The notes under the pieces were generated by a model that was not told where the DNA came from, ran no database searches, and saw only the letters and a program-made list of their open reading frames with translations. The position numbers were made by a program, and so were the translations under genes. A stretch of 64,000 nucleotides of DNA from Pomacea canaliculata (Eukaryota; Mollusca; Gastropoda; Architaenioglossa; Ampullariidae): the NCBI RefSeq assembly GCF_003073045.1, contig NC_037599.1:20526555-20590554 (forward strand), read 5' to 3'. The stretch's first letter is position 1; every line of letters begins with the position of its first letter. Shown piece by piece: positions 1 to 10,772 of the stretch.

Positions 1-881
1 CAGGAGAAAGAGTTAAAGGAGGCATCACTCCTTATCTTTGCAAACAAACAGGTATACTCACAGTGCTCATTCTTTTGATTCTTTACATTTAATCGGCAGG
101 AAATTATTTTGTGGAGAAAAATTATGTACTTGTCATTGATATAAAGTAGTGTTGATTGGTGGCTTATAGTTTTATAAACTGAAAATAATGTTGATAACTG
201 TTGAAATCATATCCTTCACATAAAACTATGAAAAAGTGAAAGCAGCAGAGAAACTTTTAGTGGGTTTTTCATTTTTTTCTTTTTTTTTTTCTTTTTTTTT
301 TAATTTTTGATTATTTGTACTAGTGAATATGCAGAGCATAAAGGGAAGATATGAAATTCTTCAGCTTAGTAAATGGCATGTGCCTCGACTTAAAGTTTAA
401 ATTTAAGGAACATTTACTGTCACAGTTTAAATATTTACTTCCTCTTAAAGTATTTCTTAATTCTTTTATTTTAAGTTGCTTATTGATGGGTTTAAATAGC
501 TTCTATTATTACAGATGTAGGAAATAATTAGATAAAGTTTCTTTACTTATATAAGACAGTCTCCTTCACAGAAAATTGATGCAATCTTCTTGAGGTATTT
601 CCTCCCATGCAGACTTCCCTCACTACTTCATCTCCACACTCCACTTTTATCTGTTTGTGCTACAGTTAAAGCTACATGTTCTCTTTTCTGTCATATTGTA
701 GGATGTGGAGGACCATGCTAGCATTGAAGAAATAACACAGCAGATGGGACTGCTCAAGATGTGCTGCAATCGCAGCTGGCATCTGCAAGGGTGCAGCGCC
801 AAATCTGGAGAGGGACTGGCAGATGGCCTGGAGTGGTTGTCCCGACAGATTGTGGCTGCTGGGGCACCAGAACTAGCCTAG
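1..881 (+). CDS. TRIM23: TRIM23 orthologue, C-terminal ARF domain (5'-partial, last two coding exons)
   Basis: Exons 1-51 and 702-881 encode the last 76 residues of an ARF-type GTPase domain, and the gene starts outside the window. The intron is phase 0, with GT at 52 and AG at 700-701. The G4 guanine-binding motif NKQD is split by this intron (FANKQ then D). The G5-like CSAKSG follows, and the protein ends DGLEWLSRQIVAAGAPELA. The paired cysteines (KMCCNRSW) and the SRQ(I/L)VAAG tail fit the ARF domain of TRIM23 (ARD1) better than ARF1-6, which end differently. TRIM23 is a RING E3 ligase whose GTPase domain activates TBK1-dependent autophagy and antiviral signalling in vertebrates. RING, B-box and coiled-coil parts would lie to the left. 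A free-standing ARF-like gene is the alternative, less likely given the tail. Confidence 0.85.
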
Positions 882-2610
882 CAACTAACATCATACTTCT
901 GAACAAACACACAACAAGAAAGGTTTATCAGTGATACAGCTACCCATCAAGTTTAGCAAGGCCTTCTCTTATTTTATCTTCTTGTTTTGAGCTTTCAGTA
1001 AGGTAAAGGTAGATAGCCCCATAACATGTCAGTCACTGAGGAGTTAAATGTTAGATCCCTCATGTCCCAAGGCAGTATTTTTGTGAGGGTAGTGCCCATC
1101 TCCTATTCATCCCTAGCATTCCTTCCCCACTCCTCTGTAGGATCAAGTACCCATTCCACGGCTAGATCAGCTGGAGTATTATACTCCAAGGGTTTCTAAC
1201 CAGGTAATGTGCACTTAATGTAACGCTGCTCTGACCATTCAGCTTGCTGCTTTCTCTTTTTGTAGTAGTGTCTGGCATGACTATTGAGGTTCTTAAAAGC
1301 ACTGTACAAGTGTTTTAAAACGCAATACATCCATAAATATGGATAAATAAATCCACATGAACACAGACATGCATTTACACACTCTGTGAAATGTAGTGCC
1401 ATCTTGCAATACCTTTCGCAGTTTTAAAAACTATATCCTATAGTGGCCACTGTGCTGATTGATACAAGAAGATTATTAATGCCTATAATGAATACTTACA
1501 ATAGTAGAACATAGCTGAGGTAAAGACTAGCGGTCCGGCGGCGCAACGGTTAGCGCCCGTCACCAATACAGTGAAGGTTGGCTCCCCAGAGTTCATTTCT
1601 CGTCTCGGGCCCGCTGTTCTTTCTCTGCACGTGGCATCTGTTTACAGGGCTGGCTGGTTGCCGTAATATAGCCTTAGTTGATGACACGGCGTAAAACACC
1701 CCCCACCCCCCACCCCCCACCCCACCCCCGAGGTAAAGACAGCTCTTTCAGAATGTTGCTACTATTTGTGTATATGTACTCAGATTGTAACTTATAACTG
1801 GCAACAGAGGCAACTGTTGTGTTTACATGTGTGTGTGGGAGAGAGAGAGAGGCGGGAGTAGGAATGATGGTGAATAATGCAAGTGTGCATGCTCTAACAT
1901 AAAGGGAGAACTATGCTGAAAGTTTTCCCTCAAATGCTCAATTTATTTATATTGTAATTATTAACTCAATGTGAATGAATTGAGCTATAGCTATGAAAAC
2001 TTTCACATCTGTGGGTGCAAACTGTATAGGAAGAGCAAATAATAACAGTGGCATATTAACTGTACATACTGATAGAAGCTGACTACAGCACAAATAACTT
2101 AGTAAATTATTTGTCCCATTTTTACTAAAGTGTGCACTAAAACTGTGTTGTATTGTCTTGGTCATAATGTAAGTGGCAAAAGGTTTGCTTAGTGCAACAA
2201 AGTTTTTTTCTCTTAAAAACTTTTGTGATAATGCATTCTTTGATATTACATTGAGCTTGAACTCCTAGTGTTGGTGGTTGCTTATATATTTGGAAATTCA
2301 GTTCCTTATAAAATATTGTTTATAAAGGGTTGTTTAAACAGGGTTTTTAAGTGAAGTTGTGAGCCTCACCAGTTGGGGTTGTCTGCAGCTTTGGAGGCAT
2401 GACATTAAAGGTTGCCTTTGTAAATACGAGCTCCATGGTTACCTAAGAAGATTTTACTTTAGTAATTGTAATTATAAATATGTGATGTACTTTGTTGTTG
2501 GGGATAATAAAATGTATATTTTTGTTGCAATCTCACTTCTCCAAAAATATTTGTTTTTCAGTTATTTAGTAAATTTACAGTTCTGTGTTATCTTTCAATA
2601 AAAAATAAAA
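882..2610 (+). other. Probable 3' UTR of the TRIM23-like gene
   Basis: No coding potential follows the stop at 879-881. A consensus AATAAA lies at 2597-2602 within an A-rich stretch, and another overlaps about 2508. The UTR would be about 1.7 kb and contain the SINE at 1528-1729. A GA microsatellite lies at about 1836-1853. The extent is inferred from the polyadenylation signal only. Confidence 0.4.
1528..1729 (+). mobile_element. tRNA-derived SINE with 11-bp target duplication
   Basis: Flanked by the direct repeat GAGGTAAAGAC at 1517-1527 and 1730-1740, so the ends are well defined. The head resembles a tRNA: a box A-like GCGCAACGGTTAGC and a box B-like GAGTTCATTTC, followed by a tRNA-unrelated body and a C-rich (CCCCCCA)n tail at 1699-1729. 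A second copy in reverse orientation lies at about 7340-7528. It sits in the 3' UTR of the TRIM23-like gene. Confidence 0.8.
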
Positions 2611-4797
2611 ATGCAAAATGTTTTTCTTGTTTTTATTTCTTTACGTTTTGTGATCTCTCTCTCTTCCCCCCTCCCCACACCCACCTAAAAATATACGCCC
2701 ACCTGTCTAAGATCAAAACGTTTGTGAAATGGCGCAGCGCGGTCTGCCTCTGCACGAGAGTTGACTGCTTTCCTATAATTTTTCTGGTTTCCGGAAACCG
2801 CATTCTGCAACAGACGTCAGTAGCGCTACAAAATCACCCCTGATGTCATATTTTTACCCCAAAAAGGACGTCGTTTGAACATAATGGACTAGCCGTAGTC
2901 TTTCTGGAGATTGTAAGTGGACGTCATCTTCTTCATCAGCATTATCGACTTCCCTTCAGATACTCTGCTGAATCACTTGTTTCCTCACCCTTCTTTCAGT
3001 TATTTTATCAAAGGTGTATACCTGCAGAACTGTTACAGTTGTCCACGACAGCGCCGGCAGGAGGAGATTACTTCAGGACAAGAGTTAGTATTAACGCCCT
3101 TGCCCACTACTTATTCTCTGGCATTTACAGTGAGTTCTGAGAATTGCCTTGGACTGTGCTAACCATCTCAAGGATGTGTGCAGGTGAATGCTGCCATCTT
3201 TCCAATAACTTTTCACCTGTTCACTTATTGCTTATTGTTTTGTGGCGCATATATGTTTTTTGATCTGCAAAGTGCACATGCGAGAAAGAGGCTGTGACTA
3301 GCACTGGACGAGGGAGTGGCTAACCCTGTGTTTTGTCGCTGTAATTGTTTGGTTGTTATCATCTCCCAGGGACTCGCGTGTTTGTGCCTTGAGTCTCTTA
3401 TAACGTGCGATCGTTTCCAGTTTTCTTTCTGCTTTAACCCTGTCATCGTCGTCAGCTTATTTCGATGCTCTGCCATTTGCAAATCGATCAGTCTTCAATT
3501 TTAGATCTTAGATCTCCTTCACTGAGCACATCTTTACTAGATATATAGGATTGTATGAATACTCGAACTGTATGTTAACTGAAAATCTACCCATGTCAGT
3601 GACCAAGTGTATTTTGTCTTGAATATCGGCAGTTACTAGGTGGAAATGTTCAATACAGAAAAACAAGTGCCAGGGTGTTCATTGTAGTGCACACGGAGAC
3701 CTACAAATTCATGAAGTGTAGCGGTGTCGTGCGGTTATGCTGGTTTATTTACATTCAGTGCAAGGAAAAAAACGATTGGAAGTGTTATACTGACCATATC
3801 GTATAATAGCAATTTGAGTAGATCGATTTTAGTATTTAGTATGTTATGTACAGGTTAAAGAGTCTCTTGGCCAACGGGCTTTAGGAGCAGTGGACGTAAG
3901 TGGTCCAACGTGCTGCGGCGAAGCCCGACTGACCCATCCCTCTTTCCTCTTTCTGCCGCCTTTACCACCCCTGATATACTTACCACCTATTACTACTAAT
4001 TAAGCAGCTACAGGCATCGAGTCAGTGACCTGGTCTACAGTAGAGCACACAAATCGCCAGCTGTTCAGTAGAAGACCAAAACTGGAGTCCATAAACTTTG
4101 TCCACAATAATAAACAACTTGCCAGTCAAATCAGTAAAAGACAAAACAGAAACTGAAGTCCAGTTTGTGAGATTAATAATAATAGAATTTACAATGCACA
4201 TATCCGTGTGTGGAGGCAAGCTCAATACGACTTGCACACAGAATATAATCAGTAGTTTAAAGTACAACAAAGCTCATAAGTAAAAACTTATACAACACAG
4301 CTGGCTAGCATTTGAGGCCTTGAGGAGTTTTTTAATTGTTGGGCTAGGTTTTTTTTCTGAACGCAGTCGACTTGCTCCTTAAGATTGGTGACTTAAGACT
4401 CGCTTTAAGGACCTAGCATGCACAGCAAGCAAGAATCGTTTTTGGAAGTTCAGCCTGAAAAAAAATACGGGCTTAATGTCAAATCCATTGTAAGATCCCA
4501 CATGGAAACGGCCCAGAATATAGGTCTTAATGATAGATCAAGGTCAAGAATGTAAGGCTGATGAGAAAAATTTGCTAGTTACACAAGGTAAATAGGTAAG
4601 TTCTGAGGTCGAACCTATAAGCTTCAAACGTAGGTGGACAACAGGTACGAGGAATGTACAATTTCATTGCTAGGAGGGTGCGCGCTCGCGCGCGTGTGTG
4701 TCTTGTGACTCTACCGTTCTTCTTTCAGCTATTACTCGCGACGCGGATTGACTGAGGGGAGTTATTACCCTGTTTCCATCGGGCATCTTTTGATAAT
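2611..4797. other. Intergenic region and possible promoter or 5' UTR of the membrane-protein gene
   Basis: No recognisable coding exon. A GC-richer patch at about 2700-2910 ends in a good donor (GTAAGT at 2910-2915), and a strong acceptor (CTTCTTTCAG) lies at about 4719-4728, 70 bases before the ATG at 4798. A 5' UTR exon spliced across 2910-4728 is therefore possible but not proven. The rest is unremarkable AT-rich DNA plus a short CG/TG alternating run at about 4680-4700. Confidence 0.3.
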
Positions 4798-6017
4798 ATG
4801 CTGTTTCACATCACCGGTGGCATGATGGTGGCAACCGTCCTAGCGGAGGTGCTGTCAATCTTCTGGTCCAGTCGCACAGTCAACGTGTGGCCTTTCAATG
4901 AGTACAACATGCCGGAACGTTTCCTGAAATCTGCCCTCATCAGCAACTTCGTGCTCGTCGTTGCACTTAAATACGCCCTGTGGTAAGTTTATGGTCAGTA
5001 GGTCAAGCTGTCTCGTGCTGGTAGGTTTCTGGCGCAACAACGTCATAAGGTTGGGGATGGGGATGAGGGAGTGACAGATGTGGAGATTCCACTTACATAA
5101 CGGAGTAGAGACAAGTAACTGACGCTGATTGACTTAAAGCAGTAATGTATATTTTTATACCCCGCCTCTCTCTCTCTCGCACGTATGCATACATGCACGC
5201 ACACTTGTATGCTCATATAGATACATAGCAGGCTCGGAATGGTGAGAGAAAATCTTAAAGACCAGCCTGAATGGTTTGCGGTTTTTTTTGCGGGTATCGG
5301 TTGATATATGCGATATACACCTAACCGGTAAATTTCAGCCTCCAAAAACAATCGGTTAATTAATTATTCGCTACGATTCGCACCTGCGTTCAACGAGCGC
5401 CGCTAATAGTACTAGGTCACACTAGTGCACCGTTCACAACACTAAACAAAGAGAGAATGAGCGACAGTTTGGGTTATTCATACGTTGGAACTTGGAAGTC
5501 TGCATTTCTCATGCTAAAATAGGAGTTTTTCAGAACCACGAGAAATGTAGACTGCCGAGTCCTTAGCAACATCCATAAACAAATCCATCAACAATCGTGA
5601 CGTCTGTATCGTTTATTTCTTTCGTGCATGGTGATGTTTCTTAACGTGTACCTCAAGAACAAAAATAATGGCGTGTTTCTTCAGATCTGGGGAAACGATA
5701 TTTTGCATCAAGCTTTACCCATTTAGGAAACAATTTTGCACACATACACACAGTAGTTTGATCATCATCTGCATATCTCTTGCTTGTCCGACAGGAGCCA
5801 GTGGATGACGAGCAGTTGGTTTGACCTCATCATCTTGACCATCTGGCTGACCCTCGGGTATGCATGCCTGGAAGGGCCTCACCGAGTAACGGACAAGGAT
5901 TCACTCATCAGGTTTTCAGCCAACGTCCTGCACAAGATGTCCGTCATCACTGTCATACTCGTCACCCTCTACGTATTAGGCGACCTTTCGGACGAATCCT
6001 TGGGCTTAGTCATGTGA
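4798..6017 (+). CDS. Unrecognised small four-helix membrane protein (two coding exons, 135 aa)
   Basis: Exon 4798-4982 ends TG|GTAAGT and exon 5795-6017 begins ACAG|GAGCC. The split TGG codon is restored in frame (phase 2), giving 135 residues. Hydrophobic segments lie at about residues 8-24, 45-62, 70-88 and 112-130 (for example ISNFVLVVALKYALW and FDLIILTIWLTLGYACL), suggesting four transmembrane helices with short loops. There is no signal peptide beyond the first helix and no catalytic motif. I do not recognise the family. Clean splice phase and membrane-like composition in both exons argue that it is real. It lies between the TRIM23-like gene and the SAMD9-like cluster on the same strand; no functional link is implied. 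Confidence 0.7.
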
Positions 6018-6920
6018 CATCGTGACTTTCAACTGTGATGCTAGATCAACCGATGCCGCTTAATAATAATAATATTATTAACACTAATAATATAAATATT
6101 AGCAGGTGCAAGCAAATCTTCATGGTTTGGCTTAGAAAGGCAGTGACTTCCCGCTCGCTGATCAGCTGTACTTTTCTCTCAGTATGTGTGTGATACATAT
6201 CAAGAAGGCAAAATTGACCTTGTGTTGTGCTGGACTTGGATATTTTGCCGTGGCAGCCCTGGTCAAGTACAAATCGCATATCATTTCTAACCAAGAAAAT
6301 TGACTGATGCATGTAACATGAGAAGTGGTGATGGGTGGTGCATTTGTCGATTGTCAAGCACCAACGATTGTCAACACTTTCCTTTGAGTTTGTGTTGGTA
6401 AACCGTAGATTACGTGAAATTCTGATTGCTTAGTTAAATAGCTTTAACAGAAAAAAGTAATACTTTATTTTATTTTTAACTTACGGTTATAGTGTAGCTA
6501 CTACTGAAAGCACAGATCTATTGTGTGTATGTAGATTCAGTAGAGTTTTGTGTAGAAAGTTAATTCCCGTGAACAGTACAGATTTATTACAATCGACATT
6601 TTTATAATAATACTATAAAGCTAACTTTAATAATACTGTAAAACTAGCGCCATATCCCGGCAGTGTGGGCTTGCTCGTGGCGCTTTACGAACAATGACAT
6701 ACACACATGGACGCATGTATGTACATCGCTGTTTCTGGCGGGGGAGGGGGTGCCATAAGCTTGCCTATAGGGCCAGGATATGATCACTATATAAGTTTAC
6801 TTTATTATTTTTAATCCACGCTGCAAATTCTCCAGTCCATTTATACGTCAAACAAAGCATATGTCCACTTAAGATTCATTTTATTTATTTCTTTTTCGTG
6901 AACATGTTGCCCACTGCCAG
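6018..6920. other. Intergenic, no feature recognised
   Basis: This is the 3' flank of the membrane-protein gene. AT-rich, with short ATT/AAT runs at 6060-6110 and 6600-6650. No open frame of note and no repeat I can name. Confidence 0.3.
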
Positions 6921-6924
6921 TGCA

Positions 6925-7650
6925 CTTTAAAGAAATATAACCTTCAGTTATAAGGCTGATTTTTATGACATACTTATTAAAGGTGTGAGAGTAGACAATT
7001 ATAAATATTTAGGTATAAATATCCACAATAAACTCACCTGGAAAGTTAATGTTATGAGCGTCGTCAAGAAAATGCATAGCCGCCTTTACTGTATGTGAAA
7101 TCTTGATCACTTAATATCCGCCCTAAATTCCTGCAACTATTCTACACTTCTGTAATATGCAGCACCATGATTTTTGCCCTAGTGTGCTGGGGTGGGAGCA
7201 TAGTAAAACAAGATAGGGACAAGCTGAATAAAAACATTTGAAAAGCAGGAGGTAGAATGACTTAGAGACACTCTATCACAAGCCTCTGTACAACAGACTG
7301 ACTACAATTTTAGACGATGACTCTCATCCACTCCGACAAGGGGGAGGGGGGAATAGGTATTTTACGCCGAGCTAGCAACTAAGGCTATATTACTGCAAGG
7401 CAGCCAGCCCTGTAAACAGATGCCATATTCAGAGAAACAACAGTGTGCCCGAGACAAGAGCTGAACCCAGGACAGCCAACCTTCACAATATTGGTGACAG
7501 GCGCTAACCGTTGCGCCACCGGACCGCCCCCGCATTCCGACAGGAAATCGACAACAGACGCACAGACAGAAGTGGTTTAGAGTTCCCCCGAGTCAGAACC
7601 TCACGATATGTGGACTCTATTGGATATTATACAACCAAATCCTGGCTAGG
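6925..7650 (+). mobile_element. Non-LTR retrotransposon fragment (CR1/Jockey-like RT C-terminus), interrupted by a SINE
   Basis: Translation around 6980-7100 gives VDNYKYLGINIHNKLTWK, the hallmark sequence after the palm/thumb of CR1/Jockey-group reverse transcriptases. Downstream, after several stops and frame changes, further family-like segments appear (for example DDDSHPL-like near 7315 and RSGLEFPR..RTSRY near 7570-7610). Only the 3' part of the ORF is present. The SINE at about 7340-7528 splits it. Clade is assigned by eye from these motifs. Confidence 0.6.
7340..7528 (-). mobile_element. tRNA-derived SINE, second copy, inside the LINE fragment
   Basis: Reverse complement of the element at 1528-1729, with the same head (GCGCAACGGTTAGCGCC on the minus strand), body and C-rich tail (G-rich on plus, 7340-7352). 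The box B-like GGGTTCAGCTC is better preserved here. Flanks CTCCGACAAG and TTCCGACAGG look like a decayed target duplication. It is nested in the non-LTR fragment, so it is the younger insertion. Confidence 0.7.
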
Positions 7651-8439
7651 ACATGTCTTTGAATGAAGGTTCTCATACTGCTGGCTCCCGTTCCCAGAGC
7701 GCGCGGTCTTTGTTATTTTTTGTTTTTATGTATTTGCATGTCTTCTTCCTCCTCCATTCACTCCCTGACGCTATATCTCTTCTCCCTGTCATCTCTGTCT
7801 ATATTTATCTCTTTATCTGTCGGTGTGTGTTCTGGCACTGAGTTCGAATCCGCTTTGCTAATTCACTTGTTATTTTATCATTAGTGAAGGTCTGCTGGTT
7901 ATGAGAATAACAATAATTATTGCCGTTATCTTGCAGGTAGCTGTACTATAGCATATGTAACTTTATCTTCACCTCCACCTTGAAGCTCCAGTTATGATGA
8001 TGGCGGTGGTTGTTTATTTTGCGTTGTTGTACTTTTGCTTTAATTTGATTGTTCACTTCCCATTGAAGTGAGCTCAGGGTTCACATACGCACGCACAAAC
8101 GTACGAACACACACAGGCAATGACAATTATTTACGAGGGTGGTAGAATACGCTATAAGCATATTTTTATTAAATCGATATAGCCCTCATCTTTTACAGGG
8201 GAAACATATGGTAGCGTAAGAGAAGTCTAACAGAAAATAAAATTTGGCATTAATAGAGAGAGGAAGGGAATATATTCAAAAGTGGCAATTATTAAGACAC
8301 ATTTACAGGGAGGGGGAGTCCTGAAGTCAGGTACGTGTCTCAAACGGTTTCTGGTTTTGAATATGTACCGCCTAGTGCTAGCCTCGCGTTAAGTGGTGTA
8401 TCGTGTATAAGAGCTAGGCCTCAGCAGATGATATAATAC

Positions 8440-8507
8440 ATAATAATAATAAATGCCAAATTTGTAAAGCGCATATACTCACACTCCTCAGGAGTATATA
8501 ATTATGA
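8440..8507 (-). repeat. SINE/LINE 3'-tail-like repeat, split by a hAT insertion
   Basis: An ATAATAATAAATGCC segment followed by TTGTAAAGCGC, and AGCGCTTAACAC at 9291-9302 beyond the hAT element, resembles the AAGCGCTTTATAAATG-type tail seen at the ends of many animal SINEs and L2-like LINEs, here in reverse. The hAT at 8516-9287 landed in it. Assignment is by motif only. Confidence 0.35.
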
Positions 8508-8515
8508 TCTTAGCG

Positions 8516-9287
8516 CAGTGGTTCTCAACCTTTTACTTGTGGCGACCCCCCTGACGAACACCGGTACGTCCGCGACCCCCCTTAGCCAGCGAGGTCGGTG
8601 TAAGAGCGGGGGGGGGGGGGAGCCTTAGCTAACCTCGAACGCCGCGTAGAGGAAATCAACAACGGAAAAAAAAGTTCGTATCTGCAAGAAGTATAACTGT
8701 TAATGAAATTTTACTAAAGCAAATTCTGTGGTGCTAATAAATATTATTTTATTGGACACTCACTTTGATTAATGAGAAGGTTGAGCCTGCTTGCTGTTGC
8801 ATAGAGAAGCGAACCTGTGTGCGATGTTAGTGCCCACTGCTATTCGCAGCTCAGCCTCTGCGTCCACACGATTTCTGTATTGAGACTTCAGTGCTGCCAA
8901 TGCTGAAAATCCTTGCTCACACATATACGAAGTTGAAAATGGCAGAAGAACTTTCATTGCTGGAGAGGGAGAGGGGAGTCCGCGATGAGAGATTGGGGGA
9001 GAGAGAGGGCCAAAGGCGAGAGGAGGGAGATTGGAGGCTTAATTGTTGAGAGGGGGATTGTGTTTTGAGTTTTGGAAGTGAGAAGTCACTGCATGCCGAG
9101 ACAGTGTACTTGAATAGGGAGAAGAGATTTGGAGTTTGATCGCCCTCACCACTCGGTTACACAATGTAAACTAATTTCACTAATACCGGTATTAGAAAAT
9201 TAAAAAAAAAATGACCACCTTCGCGACCCCCTTGTAGGCACGTCGCGACCCCCCAGGGGGTCGCGCCCCACAGGTTGAGAACCGCTG
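8516..9287 (-). mobile_element. hAT DNA transposon with transposase remnant, 8-bp target duplication
   Basis: The ends are inverted repeats (CAGTGGTTCTCAACC at the left, GGTTGAGAACCGCTG at the right), flanked by the perfect 8-bp duplication TCTTAGCG at 8508-8515 and 9288-9295, the hAT signature. On the minus strand, 8769-8957 encodes 62 residues of the C-terminal hAT dimerisation domain (LLPFSTSYMCEQGFSALAAL then KSQYRNRVD), close to the ZBED5/SCAND3-type transposases. The rest of the transposase is missing, so it is an internally deleted copy. A 200-bp relative lies at 34724-34923. Confidence 0.9.
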
Positions 9288-9670
9288 TCTTAGCGCTTAA
9301 CACTTTGGTTTAGGTATGTGTGATACAGCAAAGAAGAAATTTTAAAATGGTGTGTTCTTGTGCAATGATGGAAATAATCCCATAAAACTTAAGGCAACTA
9401 GCAAACATTTTGGCCTGCCAACAAACCGTGGAGGAATTAAAAGATTGTCTGATCCCTGAGGTGGCCCCAGCGCACAGCAAAATGTCGTCTGTGAAGTGTG
9501 AAGTGAAGAAAAACTCGTCGCGCGCTCACGAGCACACCTCTGTGTGTATCGCAGCTTAATCATGTACACAGAATGTTAGATATGAAAGGATTTATGCGCA
9601 GCAAATCTTACGTATGAATGGTCAAAGCAATCAAAATACAACAAGATATAATCGTAAGCAGCTATAGCGG

Positions 9671-9691
9671 ACTGAACCGAAACAGAAAGTA
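9671..9691 (+). promoter_or_regulatory. ISRE/IRF-like element upstream of SAMD9-like copy A
   Basis: Contains GAAACAGAAAGT (9679-9690), which matches the vertebrate IRF/ISRE consensus GAAANNGAAA. The surrounding 21 bases match a site upstream of copy C (39333-39353) at 19 of 21 positions. It lies about 410 bases before a good splice donor (GTAAGT at 10101) that could end a 5' UTR exon of copy A. Function is inferred. Confidence 0.5.
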
Positions 9692-10772
9692 GAGCAAATC
9701 TTGTTTCTTTGCCCTAGAAACCCTGTGGTCGAGGCGCATTTCGCATTCGTTCTAAAAACAAGTGCAAACATCGGGGCATATCGAGTCATTGTATACGTAT
9801 TTTTGAAATATTTTATTAAGCGCAACCTCGGATGAAAAACATTTATTATAATTCTTTGGTCTACACAGTGGATGTGGGGCAGTTCGCGGAACCCGCCGCG
9901 GATGTTTTATTTTTTTCCTTATTGACTGTGGTTGTGGAATCACAGCGTTGTTTGAAGACTCCAGAATATAAATGTTACATGTTAAGTGCTACCATAGAAT
10001 CTGACAGAGTGCTTTGATGTGACGACTGCAACTTTAGTCGGCTTGTCCAAATGATTTTGGGGATTAACCTTTCCTGCATTTTGTGTTATCAACCATTAAC
10101 GTAAGTACGGAACATATTTACTATAGCATAGCACAGTTTAAATCATGGATTTGTAATACAAGTTTACGGTTTAACTCATGGATATAAGTGTCGCTAAAGA
10201 GTGTTTACGAAATGTCTTTAGGCAGAGGAATAATTAATCTATGGAATAAATGCTGCAAAATACAGTGCTATTTAATTAAGGTCTTGACACCTGTGTATGG
10301 TGCTTACAGGAAGTTTAAATAAGGGAGACCAATTGCAGATAGATTCCTAAACCACAAAACAAACCAACCACTACAGAAAGAAAAGAGTTCCAAAAATCTT
10401 GTATCTTTCCAAATTAAAAGAAATAAATAACACACAAAAATGAAACGTAAAATTGTGAAATCATGAAGCAATTTTTTTTTTGTAAGTCAAGGAAGTTGAC
10501 AAGTAAGTATTTCGAATTCATTTTAATGGAATTGAAGTTAAAATGATCTAAAGAAACAAAAAGCATGATCAGTTGTGTATCTGTTGCAGAGCAACTGCAT
10601 AATTTGTCACTGTTGTTTTATACCACAGCAATTAAGCCAATCCAGCTCTTGTAAACAGGCAAAACATCTAAATGGAGATAGCATGTGCCAGATCAGAACC
10701 CATTACTAACAATTGTTGAACAAGTGCAATACGTTTGTACCACCAGCTACATCACTTAGACTGCCAATCAGG

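Noticed and set aside
1528-1600. Functional tRNA gene
   Set aside because: Box A and box B-like blocks are present, but there is no cloverleaf with a proper acceptor stem, and target duplications show a SINE.
8179-8205. Similarity between TAGCCCTCATCTTTTACAGG here and a segment near 19232
   Set aside because: About 20 bases with mismatches; may be a shared old repeat but too short to call.
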